This document shows, piece by piece, positions 53,641 to 62,582 of a DNA stretch of 64,000 nucleotides. Position 1 is the first letter of the stretch. Each line of letters begins with the position of its first letter. Source of the DNA: Muricauda sp. MAR_2010_75. Its GTDB lineage: Bacteria > Bacteroidota > Bacteroidia > Flavobacteriales > Flavobacteriaceae. The notes beneath the pieces are model-generated. The model was not told the DNA's origin, searched no databases, and saw only the letters and a list, made by a program, of their open reading frames with translations. The stretch spans positions 2,193,501 to 2,257,500 of the forward strand of contig NZ_JQNJ01000001.1 in NCBI RefSeq assembly GCF_000745185.1, in the 5' to 3' direction. The position numbers and the translations under genes were made by a program.

Positions 53641-54537
53641 ATGGGTTTATTTCATTCTATCATATATCAGCCGGCCATAAATACATTGCTTAGGAATATC
53701 AACAAGCTTCTGTCTCCGATATTGCCTAAAAAATTCAAGATCCATCCATCTGGGCTGTTGAAAGTGAAAATTGATTCAAACCTTTCGTTTTATCTTAAAA
53801 CCAATCAAACCAGTTATCTGACCCGGGAGTTGTTTTGGAAAAAACCGTTGGAGTTTGAGTACACGTCTATTTTCATTGATTTGGTAAAGAAAGTTGGGTC
53901 GTTTTGGGATATAGGGGCCAACATTGGCTACTACAGTATTTTAGGGTGCAAGGCCAATCCCAATCTTAAGGTAATTGCTTTTGAGCCTTCCGTAGGCCCC
54001 AAGGTATATATGACTGAAAACCTGAAAATAAATGGGTTGGAGGATAGGATAACGATTGAACCGATGGCACTCTCAAATTTTAATGGTGAGATTGAGTTCT
54101 ATCAAATTGTGAACCCTAAATTTCCTTCTATCTTAAACTTGTCCGGGGAGCATAATATGGGAACCAAGAAGAGTTTAACCTCAGAAAAAGTGAAAATACC
54201 GTCCCTGCGGATTGATGACTATGAGAGTTCTGCGAATTCCATTGATTTGATAAAGATTGATACAGAAGGAGCTGAAGTGGAAATACTGAAGGGAGGTCAA
54301 CAAACTATATTGAAGCACAGGCCAATCATTGTTTGTGAGACCCTTTTTAACAGAAATGAGGCAGAAATAGAGCAGGTTCTAGGAGGATTGGGTTATCGTT
54401 TTTTTAATCATACCGAAAATGGTTTGCAGGAGGCGGAAACACTGATGCGGGAGGTGGATAATGGGGTCAGGAACTGTTTCTGTGTTCCCGATTCGAAATT
54501 GGATATGATTAAAGAATACTTAACAAATGAAGGTTAG
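53641..54537 (+). CDS. FkbM-family methyltransferase
   Basis: 298 residues. The SAM-binding Rossmann core has WDIGANIGYYSILGC (motif I) and VIAFEPSVGPKVY, and the FkbM hallmark IKIDTEGAEVEILKGG. FkbM enzymes O-methylate sugars or polyketides, here probably a surface polysaccharide. No signal peptide. It stands between the T9SS FG-GAP protein and another methyltransferase gene in a lower-G+C segment. Confidence 0.9.
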   Translation: MGLFHSIIYQPAINTLLRNINKLLSPILPKKFKIHPSGLLKVKIDSNLSFYLKTNQTSYLTRELFWKKPLEFEYTSIFIDLVKKVGSFWDIGANIGYYSILGCKANPNLKVIAFEPSVGPKVYMTENLKINGLEDRITIEPMALSNFNGEIEFYQIVNPKFPSILNLSGEHNMGTKKSLTSEKVKIPSLRIDDYESSANSIDLIKIDTEGAEVEILKGGQQTILKHRPIIVCETLFNRNEAEIEQVLGGLGYRFFNHTENGLQEAETLMREVDNGVRNCFCVPDSKLDMIKEYLTNEG

Positions 54538-54588
54538 GGATTTTTTAAAGTCAGTTTTGTTGTTTTAAAAGTATTTATCGCTTAAATA

Positions 54589-55299
54589 TTATATGTCTAA
54601 ACAATTTTCTCTTTCTTTATAAAAAACACTGGTACACCAAGCTCTGGAATTTATAGGTCCTAATCCTTGAAAATCAATTCTTTTGAAATTATTTGCTAGA
54701 AGGTATTTATACCCTTCATCATATTCATGTCTGTCCGAGTTGTCCCATATAATTACTCCTCCCTTTTTCAAAGCCAAAAGTGAGTTCTTACAACATTGAA
54801 CTCTCTCTCTACCATCAAGGACCACTATATCAAATTCATTTGTGTAGTTGGTTATTTCTTCAACATATTTGTTTGATTCTAGCTCTCTAAATTTATAATC
54901 TATTAATGGGTTTTTGGATAGGCTGGAGAACATGAAGTTATACCAATTTTTGTCGTGCTCAATTGAAATGACCTTACATCCAAATCTAGAAAACCAAATT
55001 GTGGAATTTCCACTTCCATATTCAAAAATCTTAAAGTTATCTTCAATTCTTTTTTCCAGAAAATGAATGAAACTATATGTAAACCAAGGAAGAGCTTCAC
55101 CGTTCCTGTCAATGGGTTTTCTGGACTTGACACTATTGTTCCAACCATAAACAGATAAATGGTTTTTTTGTAAGAGATAATAGGCTAATATTAAGCGTCC
55201 AATTGAGGTGCAATTAAAAGTTTTATGAACGAACTTTTGAAATGAATTCAAATTTTTGAAAATTACTTTTGTTATTGCAAATCTAAGCCTTAAAAACAA
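54589..55299 (-). CDS. Class I SAM-dependent methyltransferase-like protein
   Basis: 236 residues with motif I FEYGSGNSTIWFSRFG, an acidic end of strand 2 (VISIEHDKNW), and FDIVVLDGRERVQCC. These give the class I methyltransferase fold. The first ~75 residues contain a basic helical region unlike the core. Base composition is AT-rich compared with the core genes, which suggests horizontal acquisition. The substrate is unknown. It converges with the FkbM gene. Confidence 0.78.
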   Translation of the reverse strand: MFLRLRFAITKVIFKNLNSFQKFVHKTFNCTSIGRLILAYYLLQKNHLSVYGWNNSVKSRKPIDRNGEALPWFTYSFIHFLEKRIEDNFKIFEYGSGNSTIWFSRFGCKVISIEHDKNWYNFMFSSLSKNPLIDYKFRELESNKYVEEITNYTNEFDIVVLDGRERVQCCKNSLLALKKGGVIIWDNSDRHEYDEGYKYLLANNFKRIDFQGLGPINSRAWCTSVFYKERENCLDI

Positions 55300-55374
55300 A
55301 AAAGCATAGCTGATAAGAACATTTGAAACAAGCTTGTTAATTCAAAGCTTTTGGCGAAAGATTGAAATTTTGAT

Positions 55375-55425
55375 GGCATTTGGCCAGAAGTTTCTGTGAT
55401 TACACCAAAGAAAAAACTATCCTAA
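55375..55425 (+). pseudogene. 3'-end relic of a second metallophosphoesterase gene
   Basis: Bases 55375-55404 match 50996-51025, the 3' end of the metallophosphoesterase gene, at 28 of 30 positions. In frame they read GIWPEVSVITPKKKLS then stop, against GIWPEVSVITLKKKG in the intact gene. Upstream, the frame is closed by a TGA within a few codons, so only the last ~16 codons survive. The two differences in the matched stretch are silent, which indicates descent from a once-functional copy. Confidence 0.75.
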
Positions 55426-55452
55426 AATGCTTCACCCATAATAGAGGGCGAT

Positions 55453-55920
55453 TTACAACAATTTCCAATGTTCAGATTTTAGTGCCATGGTTGCTTTTAG
55501 AATATCTTTTTGGGATATTTGACCTACAAGTTTTCCATTTTGCACAATAGGAAAACGACGTCTTTTAACTTCAAGGAATTTTTTGGCCGCATCAAAAATG
55601 TTCATGTTCCCATCAATGGTTTCCACATTTTTAATCATACGAAGCCCAACCTTGCTGCGTTCCATGGGCATATTGTAGTAACGACTATCGCTAATGTGCT
55701 TGATACAGTCCCCTTCTGAAATAATCCCTATAAGTTCGTTGTCTTCGTTAACAACAGGACCTCCCGAAATCTTATGTTTTATCAATGCTTCGATGACCTC
55801 TTCAATAGATTGCTCTGGACGAAAGGTGATCAAGTTTCTAGTCATATAATCACTTACCCTGAGTGATATTTCCTTTGGAGTTTCCTTAAATCTTTTTCCG
55901 GTGTAACTCTTAATAGCCAT
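55453..55920 (-). CDS. Paired CBS-domain protein
   Basis: 155 residues consisting of a CBS pair: SDYMTRNLITFRPEQSIEEV to GIISEGDCIKHI (first), and MIKNVETIDGNMNIFDAAKKFLE to LVGQISQKDILKA (second). CBS pairs bind adenine nucleotides and act as energy or redox sensors; no effector domain is fused. It lies just behind the metallophosphoesterase relic, so before the cassette arrived it was probably the neighbour of that gene. Confidence 0.9.
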   Translation of the reverse strand: MAIKSYTGKRFKETPKEISLRVSDYMTRNLITFRPEQSIEEVIEALIKHKISGGPVVNEDNELIGIISEGDCIKHISDSRYYNMPMERSKVGLRMIKNVETIDGNMNIFDAAKKFLEVKRRRFPIVQNGKLVGQISQKDILKATMALKSEHWKLL

Positions 55921-56062
55921 GACGATTTATTTTATGCACCCTATTAAATATACTGAAATTCAGAGACTTAAACTATTTAAACAGTGTGAATTAACATTGA
56001 AAATTTTGACCAAGTTGTTGCTTCACCATGGTCGAAGTTGTTGTCAATTCATTTGGACAAAA

Positions 56063-56094
56063 AAAAGGCACTGATTTTTAATCAGTGCCTTTTT
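56063..56094. terminator. Terminator between the CBS gene and the FadL-type porin
   Basis: AAAAGGCACTGATT pairs with AATCAGTGCCTTTT (14 bases) around a TTT loop, with A and T tails. It ends the minus-strand porin transcript. Confidence 0.88.
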
Positions 56095-56123
56095 CGTTTG
56101 TTTTGGCTAAATGCCTGAATAAT

Positions 56124-57428
56124 TTAGAGTTTTAAGGATGCTCCAAAGCCCAACATGGAAGTGGTCATTTCATAAGAAACCTCACTACTGGGAATAGCTC
56201 CATAAGGTGGGGAGTTTTGAATGAACATTGGATTCAAAACAGGGCCTGAAGTGGCATCTCCACTTGAGCCGTAATGGTAAAGTATATCCAATTGGAATCT
56301 ATCACTTACCTGGTAGCTTAACCCCACTTGAAAAGCATTTTTGATGATGGCGGTTGCCGGGATGTTGAAGAAGGCAACATCGCTGTTTATGGGATTGGAG
56401 CTATAGGTATATCCAACACGGATAGGGAACTTGTTAATTCCCTTGTATTGGATTCCTGTGGAAATAATAGTGATGTTTTCCCATCCAAATCCAGCCACTG
56501 AAGCGGTTTCGGTCCAACCAACGGAAGAGAAGCCATCCGTATTTTCATAATCTACCATTCTATAATCCAAGGCAAAATCAATGGTACCCAAAGAGTAACC
56601 CACCCCAAAGGAAAGAATGGCCGGATAGTCCATGTTGAAGTTATTGGAGCTTTGCGAACCATCCAAATAGGTGTTGTCCAGTTCAAAATCACCAAAATAT
56701 TGGGTTGTTTTATAGGAGACCCCTGCCTTAAAGCCCACTTTGGAGCTGTAGAATAACCCTATTTGCCCCCCAAATCCAAAAGCAGATGCTTTGTTGGTAG
56801 AAGGATACCCAGCTTGGTTGGGATTGGCTGTTGGGTTGGGCATTAATTCCAAAGCGGCATAGTTAAATGTAGGTTGCAGACCAAATGAAAATTGATCGGT
56901 AATTTCATAGGCCCATGCCAATCCAATTTGGAAGAGCATATAATCTGATTCTATCCTTCCAAATCCGCCATTGGCCTGAGGCATGTTTATGGGATTGGTC
57001 ATACTTTCAGGGAAGGTTACCCCAAATCCACTGATTCCAAATGCAGATGCCCCAAAAGTATGCTTGCTGTCCGGTTTGCTCCATACAGCCGCCAATGCAG
57101 GCATTGGAGAAACGCCTCGGTCATCTTCAGTAGTTCCGCTATAAAAATTGCCTGTTGGTTGACCTTGTCCATCAAATTCTGGAACGGTTGAGCTTAATTC
57201 CGGTGAGGAAAAGAACAATCCAATATCCAATTTAATGATGTCCTCGTCAAAGGCGGAAATAGTGGCAGGGTTCCAATGCAGTGCGCCAGAAATATCCAAT
57301 GGCTGGGCCGTGGCAGCACCACCCATGGACATGTTTACAGAGCCTACACCTTGCATAATATGGCCGGCTTGTGAAAATGTGGCTGTGCTGATGAAAAGAG
57401 CGCAAAAGGTAAAAATAAAATTTTTCAT
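56124..57428 (-). CDS. OmpP1/FadL-family outer-membrane transporter
   Basis: 434 residues, with a signal peptide (IFTFCALFISTATFSQ) directly followed by AGHIMQGVGSVNMSMGGAATA, the FadL N-terminal plug. The rest is a beta barrel with many aromatic strands and a C-terminal MLGFGASLKL. FadL-type barrels take up long-chain fatty acids or other hydrophobic compounds. It is monocistronic, with its own terminator. Confidence 0.92.
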   Translation of the reverse strand: MKNFIFTFCALFISTATFSQAGHIMQGVGSVNMSMGGAATAQPLDISGALHWNPATISAFDEDIIKLDIGLFFSSPELSSTVPEFDGQGQPTGNFYSGTTEDDRGVSPMPALAAVWSKPDSKHTFGASAFGISGFGVTFPESMTNPINMPQANGGFGRIESDYMLFQIGLAWAYEITDQFSFGLQPTFNYAALELMPNPTANPNQAGYPSTNKASAFGFGGQIGLFYSSKVGFKAGVSYKTTQYFGDFELDNTYLDGSQSSNNFNMDYPAILSFGVGYSLGTIDFALDYRMVDYENTDGFSSVGWTETASVAGFGWENITIISTGIQYKGINKFPIRVGYTYSSNPINSDVAFFNIPATAIIKNAFQVGLSYQVSDRFQLDILYHYGSSGDATSGPVLNPMFIQNSPPYGAIPSSEVSYEMTTSMLGFGASLKL

Positions 57429-57770
57429 TAGTTGAGATTTTACACTAGAAATGGCTGATTCATAGCTATTTGGTCAGTCAAATACAGTGGTGTTATTTCA
57501 AGTGTAAACCTAGGGGTAAAGTAGTCTAAAATGAATGATAAATGTCATGGTATGAAGATGTTATAGGTCTAAGTGCCTTAACTCATCCAATTGATTGTAA
57601 ACAAAAGCATACCTTATTTGTTTATGGACTTTCTTTTGATTTAAAACCCTTACGGTTTAGGTTAAGGGAAAGGTTTAACGTGAATTTAACGAGGGTCAAT
57701 ATCCTAAAGCGTTGACTTGACGTAAAACTTTAACAATTTTTCTTACTTTTGACTGTAAACCAGTGAATAC
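57429..57770. other. Intergenic stretch without gene
   Basis: 342 bases between divergent genes. Apart from the trx-like promoter element at its right end, I see no RNA, ORF or strong hairpin. A direct TTTAA-type repeat (GGTTTAACGTGAATTTAACG near 57673-57692) is weak. Confidence 0.4.
57744..57751 (+). promoter_or_regulatory. Probable -7 element of the thioredoxin-fold gene
   Basis: TACTTTTG matches TAnnTTTG and lies 20 bases before the ATG at 57771. The upstream TTGA (57717-57720) is slightly too far for a -33 element. Confidence 0.45.
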
Positions 57771-58067
57771 ATGTCAAAGTTTGGCGAACTCATAGATTTA
57801 AAAGTCCCTGTGTTGTTGGATTTTTATGCAGAGTGGAACGAACAATCCACTTCCATGCACCCTGTTTTGCGCGATGTAGCGGCAGCTCTTGGCGATAAAG
57901 GAAAAGTCATAAAAATAGATGTGGACAAGAACAAAGAGCTTTCACAAGCGCTCCGCATTAAGGGATTACCCACATTAATGATTTATAAAAAAGGTGAAAT
58001 GGTTTGGCGGCAGAGTGGCGAACAGGACGCCAACACGCTGATCGGCATTTTGAACGAATATATATAA
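57771..58067 (+). CDS. Thioredoxin-fold protein lacking the CxxC active site
   Basis: 98 residues, a compact thioredoxin fold: strand VPVLLDFYAEW, helix, IKIDVDKNKELSQALRIKGLPTLMIY with the cis-Pro at residue 67, and a C-terminal helix. The normal WCGPC is replaced by W22-N-E-Q-S26, so dithiol redox catalysis is impossible. It may bind partners or act as a chaperone or adaptor. No signal peptide. Its stop lies in the hairpin terminator that separates it from the DUF2723 gene. Confidence 0.88.
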   Translation: MSKFGELIDLKVPVLLDFYAEWNEQSTSMHPVLRDVAAALGDKGKVIKIDVDKNKELSQALRIKGLPTLMIYKKGEMVWRQSGEQDANTLIGILNEYI

Positions 58068-58091
58068 GCGAGGTTTTTACCTCGCTTTTTT
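58066..58091. terminator. Terminator between the thioredoxin-fold gene and the DUF2723 gene
   Basis: AAGCGAGGT/ACCTCGCTT hairpin with a TTTT loop and a T-rich tail, overlapping the stop codon at 58065-58067 and next to the 58091 end of the converging gene. Confidence 0.85.
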
Positions 58092-61000
58092 TAGGGTTCT
58101 ATCTGCGCCCCGTCCTGTACTGCTTCAATGGTATCCAATGGAATGGAATCTTCCAAGTCTGGATTGGGTTCTAGGATGGGTTCTTCCAAAACCTCTTCTT
58201 CTTCGCCCACAAATTGGGAGAATTTATCAATGTATTCGTTAAAGATAATGGTCTCGGACTCCGCCAAATCTTGATCCTGATTTTCAATTAGGATATCAAT
58301 ATTCCTGCGATAGGCCTGCATGTCCGCCAAAATATCATCTATCTTTTCATATTGTTCATCCAATGGGGCATTGGCGTAATATTCCAAATGCTCTTGGTAC
58401 ACCTTTTTGAGTTTTTCAAAAAGGGCACGGGCCTTTTCCGTTTCGCCCACTTTGTAATAGCCATCCACAAAAGGTTCCACAAAGGCATAGAATCCATAGT
58501 AATCCACTGGCATGTTGGTCATGGCAATATCGATGATGTCCTTGGCCTTGTCAATTTTATTTTCGCTGATGAGTTGTTCCATCAAACGGGCCAAATTACT
58601 TCGGAACGATAATCCTTGTGAACGGGTTTGGGGGTCATGGTAGATGTCCTCGCTTCCAGAATTGCCCCAATCCCAGTTTTTGACAACATCATACATTAAA
58701 TCACTGTCAATACGGCCCATTTCAAAGGAGTTTCGGTTTTCGGTCTTAATGGGAACCAATTTATAGGCCAGACCATCCAATTGAAGGTAATCTTTCATCC
58801 AAATGTATTCGGCGCTGTCAAAACTTCCTCCGGAAAAATAAATGGGACGCTTCCAATCGTTATTGGCAATAAGGTCCAGCATTAAAATCCTGTTTTTGGG
58901 CAAGACGCTGGGAAGGTCAATATCGATATAATCCACGATTAAGGCAGAATCCTTTTCTTTGACCAATCCGCTTTCCAAAACGTTCTTTTTATTGACGGGA
59001 ATACGGATTTTATTGGTGGGATAATAAATGATGTCCAAAGTGCTTTGGGGATACTCGCTGATATCGGCCCCTTGACTTTCCAAAACATGCCCAAACTTGG
59101 TCTGGGGCTTATCGCTGCCCACCCAATTCATAAAATCTTGAATGCTCCATCGGTTGTCCGTAATGCCTCGATAATAAATGGCATCACGAGTACCGAATCG
59201 GTATTTGTCGTGTGTGAGTTGAGAGGGGATTGGATCACTCTCATAGGCCTTCCGTTTCATTTGATCAATGTACCAATCCGTTGCAAAAAGGCTGGTGTTC
59301 ACGATTCTGACATCTGTTCTGTACTGCTCAATTTCCTGAACATACCATAATGGGAAGGTGTCGTTATCGCCAATGGTGAACAAAATGGCACCTGCATCTT
59401 CTTGGCAAGAGTCCAAATAAGCCTTAGCTGTTGCTGGTGCCGTATACCGACCAGATCGGTCATGATCGTCCCAGTTTTGGAAGCCCATCAACAAGGGCAC
59501 GGCCAAAAGACAAATGGTTGCAATTGCCGGGGCGGCAATCTTGGGGGCAATTAGCTTTTTGAATTCATCAAAGAGGCCATACACCCCAATACCGATCCAA
59601 ATACAGAAAATGTAGAAGGATCCCACAAGGGAATAATCCCGTTCCCTAGGCTGGAAGATGTAGGGGTTGGTGTAAAATTGGATTGCAAGACCTGTAAACA
59701 TAAAAAAGACGAACAGCACCCAAAATTGCTTTGGGTTCTTTGAAATCTGGAACACAATGCCAATAATCCCCAAGAGCAAGGGTAAAAAGAAATAGGTGTT
59801 TCGACCTTTGTTGTTCTCCCAGTCACTCGGAAGGTTTTTCTGGCTGCCCAATCTAAGACTGTCCATAAAACCTATACCACTGAGCCAATGGCCGTTTTCG
59901 TCATATCTGCCTTGCACATCATTTTGCCGGCCCACAAAATTCCACATAAAGTACCGCATGTACATATACCCAAATTGAAATTCGAAAAGGTATTTTATGT
60001 TTTGCCATACTGTTGGGGGTTCCACTTCAATGTACTCCCCAAATTCACGTAAAAACCGAATGTATTGTTCAGTGTCCAGCTCCCCTTGGGAATACGCGGT
60101 CTTAAATTGGCCAACGGCATCCCTTAACTCATTGTTGGAAATGTATTCTGATTTTATTCGGAAATCCAGAGGACCAAAATAGCGCATGTAATTTTCGGCA
60201 TGCTGATCGCTCCACATTCGGGGCAGCAAGCCCACGTGCTTTTCGTTCGGGCCTTGCAATGCATCTTTGTAGTTATTTACAATGACATATTTCCCCAACT
60301 TCAGGTCCTTTTCATATTTAGGGCTTTCATCGATATCCTCTCCGGCAGGGGCAAAGGTGTCGGAATAGTAAGCCCCATAGAAAGGGCTTTCCACACCGGG
60401 ATATTGTTCTCGATTGTAATAGGCCAAAAGTGCCCGGGCATCGGCAGGGTTGTTTTCATTGACCACCGTTTTGGCATTGGCGCGTATGGGCAGCATCAAC
60501 CAAGATGAAAAACCGAGGAAAACAAACATCATACAAAGCACAATGGTATTGGCCGAATAATAATTGTGTTTTCGGGTGTATCGCAATCCAAAGTAAAAAG
60601 CTGCAATAAAAAGTAGTGCCATTATAATGGTCCCTGAATTGAAGGGCAATCCAATTTCATTGATAAAAAAGACCTCGCTCCAACCAAAAAGTTCTAAAAC
60701 ATAGGTGAGTGAGAACTTGTAGACCAATATGAGAAAGGCCACTACAACGATATTGGCCAAAAGGAAATTCTTTACAGAAGTGTTTTTATATTTTTTGAAG
60801 TAGTACAACAACCCTATAGATGGAATGGCCAAGAAGCCCATAAATTGGATTCCAAAAGTAAGTCCTACCAAAAAGCAAATAAGCAAAAGCCACCGATGCC
60901 CTCTGGGGTCGTCCAGATTATCGGTCCATTTTAAGCCCAACCAAAGTAAGAGTGCCATGATAAGGCTGGCCATGGCGTACACCTCAGTCTCCACGGCATT

Positions 61001-61423
61001 GAACCAAAAACTGTCTGAAAAGGTAAAGGCCAAGGCACCGACCAGACCGCTTCCCAAAATGGCAATAGCCTTGCTATTGGTGATGGATTTGTCCTTGGCA
61101 ATCATTTTTTGAACCAAGTTGGTAATGGTCCAAAAAGTGAACAGAACAGCAAAAGCACTGGAAACCACGGATACGGCGTTGACCATGAGTGCTATTTTTG
61201 AGGGGTCCCCAAAGGCGAACATGGCAAAAAAGGCACCTATCATCTGCAAAAGTGGTGCGCCTGGTGGGTGACCTACCTGTAGTTTTGCTGAGGTTGAAAT
61301 GTATTCCCCGGCATCCCAAAAACTTCCGGTGGGTTCAACGGTTAGGGCGTAAACAATAAAGGCTATGGCAAAGGATAGCCAGCCGAGGATGGTATCCCAT
61401 TTTTTGAAGTCTTTTGCAAACAT
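58091..61423 (-). CDS. DUF2723-family large membrane protein (GT-C-like, possible glycosyltransferase)
   Basis: 1110 residues. The first ~350 carry the DUF2723 domain and, with the following region, about twelve to fourteen membrane helices, with the typical LTVEPTGSFWDAGEYISTS and GHPPGAPLLQMIGAFFAMF at the N-terminus. These are the acidic and His-Pro residues of the GT-C fold. Residues after ~680 form a large soluble part with TIGDNDTFPLWYVQEIE, ending in TPR-like helices (about 940-1080). The family includes O-mannosyl-type glycosyltransferases proposed for Bacteroidota protein O-glycosylation; that role is from family knowledge. Monocistronic. Confidence 0.9.
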   Translation of the reverse strand: MFAKDFKKWDTILGWLSFAIAFIVYALTVEPTGSFWDAGEYISTSAKLQVGHPPGAPLLQMIGAFFAMFAFGDPSKIALMVNAVSVVSSAFAVLFTFWTITNLVQKMIAKDKSITNSKAIAILGSGLVGALAFTFSDSFWFNAVETEVYAMASLIMALLLWLGLKWTDNLDDPRGHRWLLLICFLVGLTFGIQFMGFLAIPSIGLLYYFKKYKNTSVKNFLLANIVVVAFLILVYKFSLTYVLELFGWSEVFFINEIGLPFNSGTIIMALLFIAAFYFGLRYTRKHNYYSANTIVLCMMFVFLGFSSWLMLPIRANAKTVVNENNPADARALLAYYNREQYPGVESPFYGAYYSDTFAPAGEDIDESPKYEKDLKLGKYVIVNNYKDALQGPNEKHVGLLPRMWSDQHAENYMRYFGPLDFRIKSEYISNNELRDAVGQFKTAYSQGELDTEQYIRFLREFGEYIEVEPPTVWQNIKYLFEFQFGYMYMRYFMWNFVGRQNDVQGRYDENGHWLSGIGFMDSLRLGSQKNLPSDWENNKGRNTYFFLPLLLGIIGIVFQISKNPKQFWVLFVFFMFTGLAIQFYTNPYIFQPRERDYSLVGSFYIFCIWIGIGVYGLFDEFKKLIAPKIAAPAIATICLLAVPLLMGFQNWDDHDRSGRYTAPATAKAYLDSCQEDAGAILFTIGDNDTFPLWYVQEIEQYRTDVRIVNTSLFATDWYIDQMKRKAYESDPIPSQLTHDKYRFGTRDAIYYRGITDNRWSIQDFMNWVGSDKPQTKFGHVLESQGADISEYPQSTLDIIYYPTNKIRIPVNKKNVLESGLVKEKDSALIVDYIDIDLPSVLPKNRILMLDLIANNDWKRPIYFSGGSFDSAEYIWMKDYLQLDGLAYKLVPIKTENRNSFEMGRIDSDLMYDVVKNWDWGNSGSEDIYHDPQTRSQGLSFRSNLARLMEQLISENKIDKAKDIIDIAMTNMPVDYYGFYAFVEPFVDGYYKVGETEKARALFEKLKKVYQEHLEYYANAPLDEQYEKIDDILADMQAYRRNIDILIENQDQDLAESETIIFNEYIDKFSQFVGEEEEVLEEPILEPNPDLEDSIPLDTIEAVQDGAQIEP

Positions 61424-61543
61424 AGAGATGGTTGTTAACCAAGGTTGGGGCGAATTTAGTAAATATCAGAGAGAAGGTTAGCCCTTTTTGAAAAAGCTTT
61501 AACAGTAAACGATCAAAAATTAGCGTGTAATCTTGCTAAAATA

Positions 61544-61574
61544 TTTGTCGAAACCAAAGTTTGTTATAAATTTG
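61544..61574 (+). promoter_or_regulatory. Promoter of the tRNA-Gln gene
   Basis: TTTG (61544-61547), a 19-base spacer and TAAATTTG (61567-61574) match the Bacteroidota consensus in both halves and lie 18 bases before the tRNA. Confidence 0.82.
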
Positions 61575-61592
61575 CACGCTCAATTGTGGTAC

Positions 61593-61664
61593 TGGCCTAT
61601 GGTGTAATTGGTAACACAGCTGATTTTGGTTCAGTCGTTCAAGGTTCGAGTCCTTGTAGGCCAA
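61593..61664 (+). tRNA. tRNA-Gln (TTG anticodon)
   Basis: 72-base tRNA: acceptor TGGCCTA/TAGGCCA, D-arm around GGTGTAATTGGTAACAC, anticodon stem GCTGA/TCAGT with the loop TTTTGGT (anticodon TTG), and T-arm CAAGGTTCGAGTCCTTG. The discriminator A is standard, and CCA is not encoded. Confidence 0.97.
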
Positions 61665-61677
61665 CAGGAAACTTCAT

Positions 61678-61704
61678 AACCCCGTAATTTACGGGGTTTT
61701 TTTA
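61678..61704 (+). terminator. Terminator of the tRNA-Gln transcript
   Basis: AACCCCGT...ACGGGGTT hairpin directly followed by a run of seven T residues, 14 bases behind the tRNA. Confidence 0.88.
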
Positions 61705-61809
61705 TACCATAAACTGGTGAAAATGATAGCCGTTTTGTATTGTGGATGTGCCAACAACGGGTTAATTAATTTTTGATATGTAGGAATCAAAAAGCTACAG
61801 CGACTTTCA

Positions 61810-62358
61810 TCAAATTTTAGAGATTATAAAAAGCACCCCTCTTCGGATTACCTTATACGCCAGAAAGCATAATACGGTTAAAACCAACCCTATCAGTATG
61901 GGCAATATCCCACCAAAAGTGTACATCATCCCATACACAAATCCCAGAAGACATTCGGGTAGATAGACGGGTCGGAAAAAAGCAATGAGGACAGGTAAAA
62001 GTATCAGGTATTGAAGAATGTTCTCAAGTCCCAATTCCCAAAACACTGATACCAAAACCCCAAATATCAATGCACCCAAAAACCTGTTCAAGATACCTTT
62101 GGTGTCATTTTTGGAATTTGAACCTATAATATCGATGTTGCTTTGTCTTTTTTGAACAAGCGTAATAACTACCCATGTTAACAAAGGAATGGTCACAAGG
62201 CCCCACCAATTGGAAATGCCCGGTAAATTGTCATCGGCCAGTAGATGATGGGTAACAACACCACCGTTAATATACTCCCCAATTATCATGGCAAGGGTCA
62301 AGGCCAAAGCCCCCAAAGATATAGGGATTTTATGATCAAGTATTGTTGGCGATTTCAT
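61810..62358 (-). CDS. Hypothetical polytopic membrane protein
   Basis: 182 residues with about five hydrophobic helices and an internal charged loop (VQKRQSNIDIIGSNSKNDTK, about 67-88). I recognise no domain. It is divergent from the paralogue pair on the right and may be independent of it. A regular start codon, hydrophobic pattern and lack of competing frames support a real gene. Confidence 0.75.
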   Translation of the reverse strand: MKSPTILDHKIPISLGALALTLAMIIGEYINGGVVTHHLLADDNLPGISNWWGLVTIPLLTWVVITLVQKRQSNIDIIGSNSKNDTKGILNRFLGALIFGVLVSVFWELGLENILQYLILLPVLIAFFRPVYLPECLLGFVYGMMYTFGGILPILIGLVLTVLCFLAYKVIRRGVLFIISKI

Positions 62359-62582
62359 TTGCCTATTTCTATTTCATTTCTAAGTGTCGGGTGGTAAGAT
62401 ACTTAATTCAAATCAAACATAGTTTGCTCACTTGCCCCAGAGATTATTTTAACCGTATTAACAACACCATAAATGATAAAAATCTGTATCCGTCAATTCA
62501 AATTGGCCTTTGGTCAAATGGCGCGTCTTCAGGAAGAGCTGTTTCAATAATATGCAGCATCAAAAATTAAAAACAATACACT

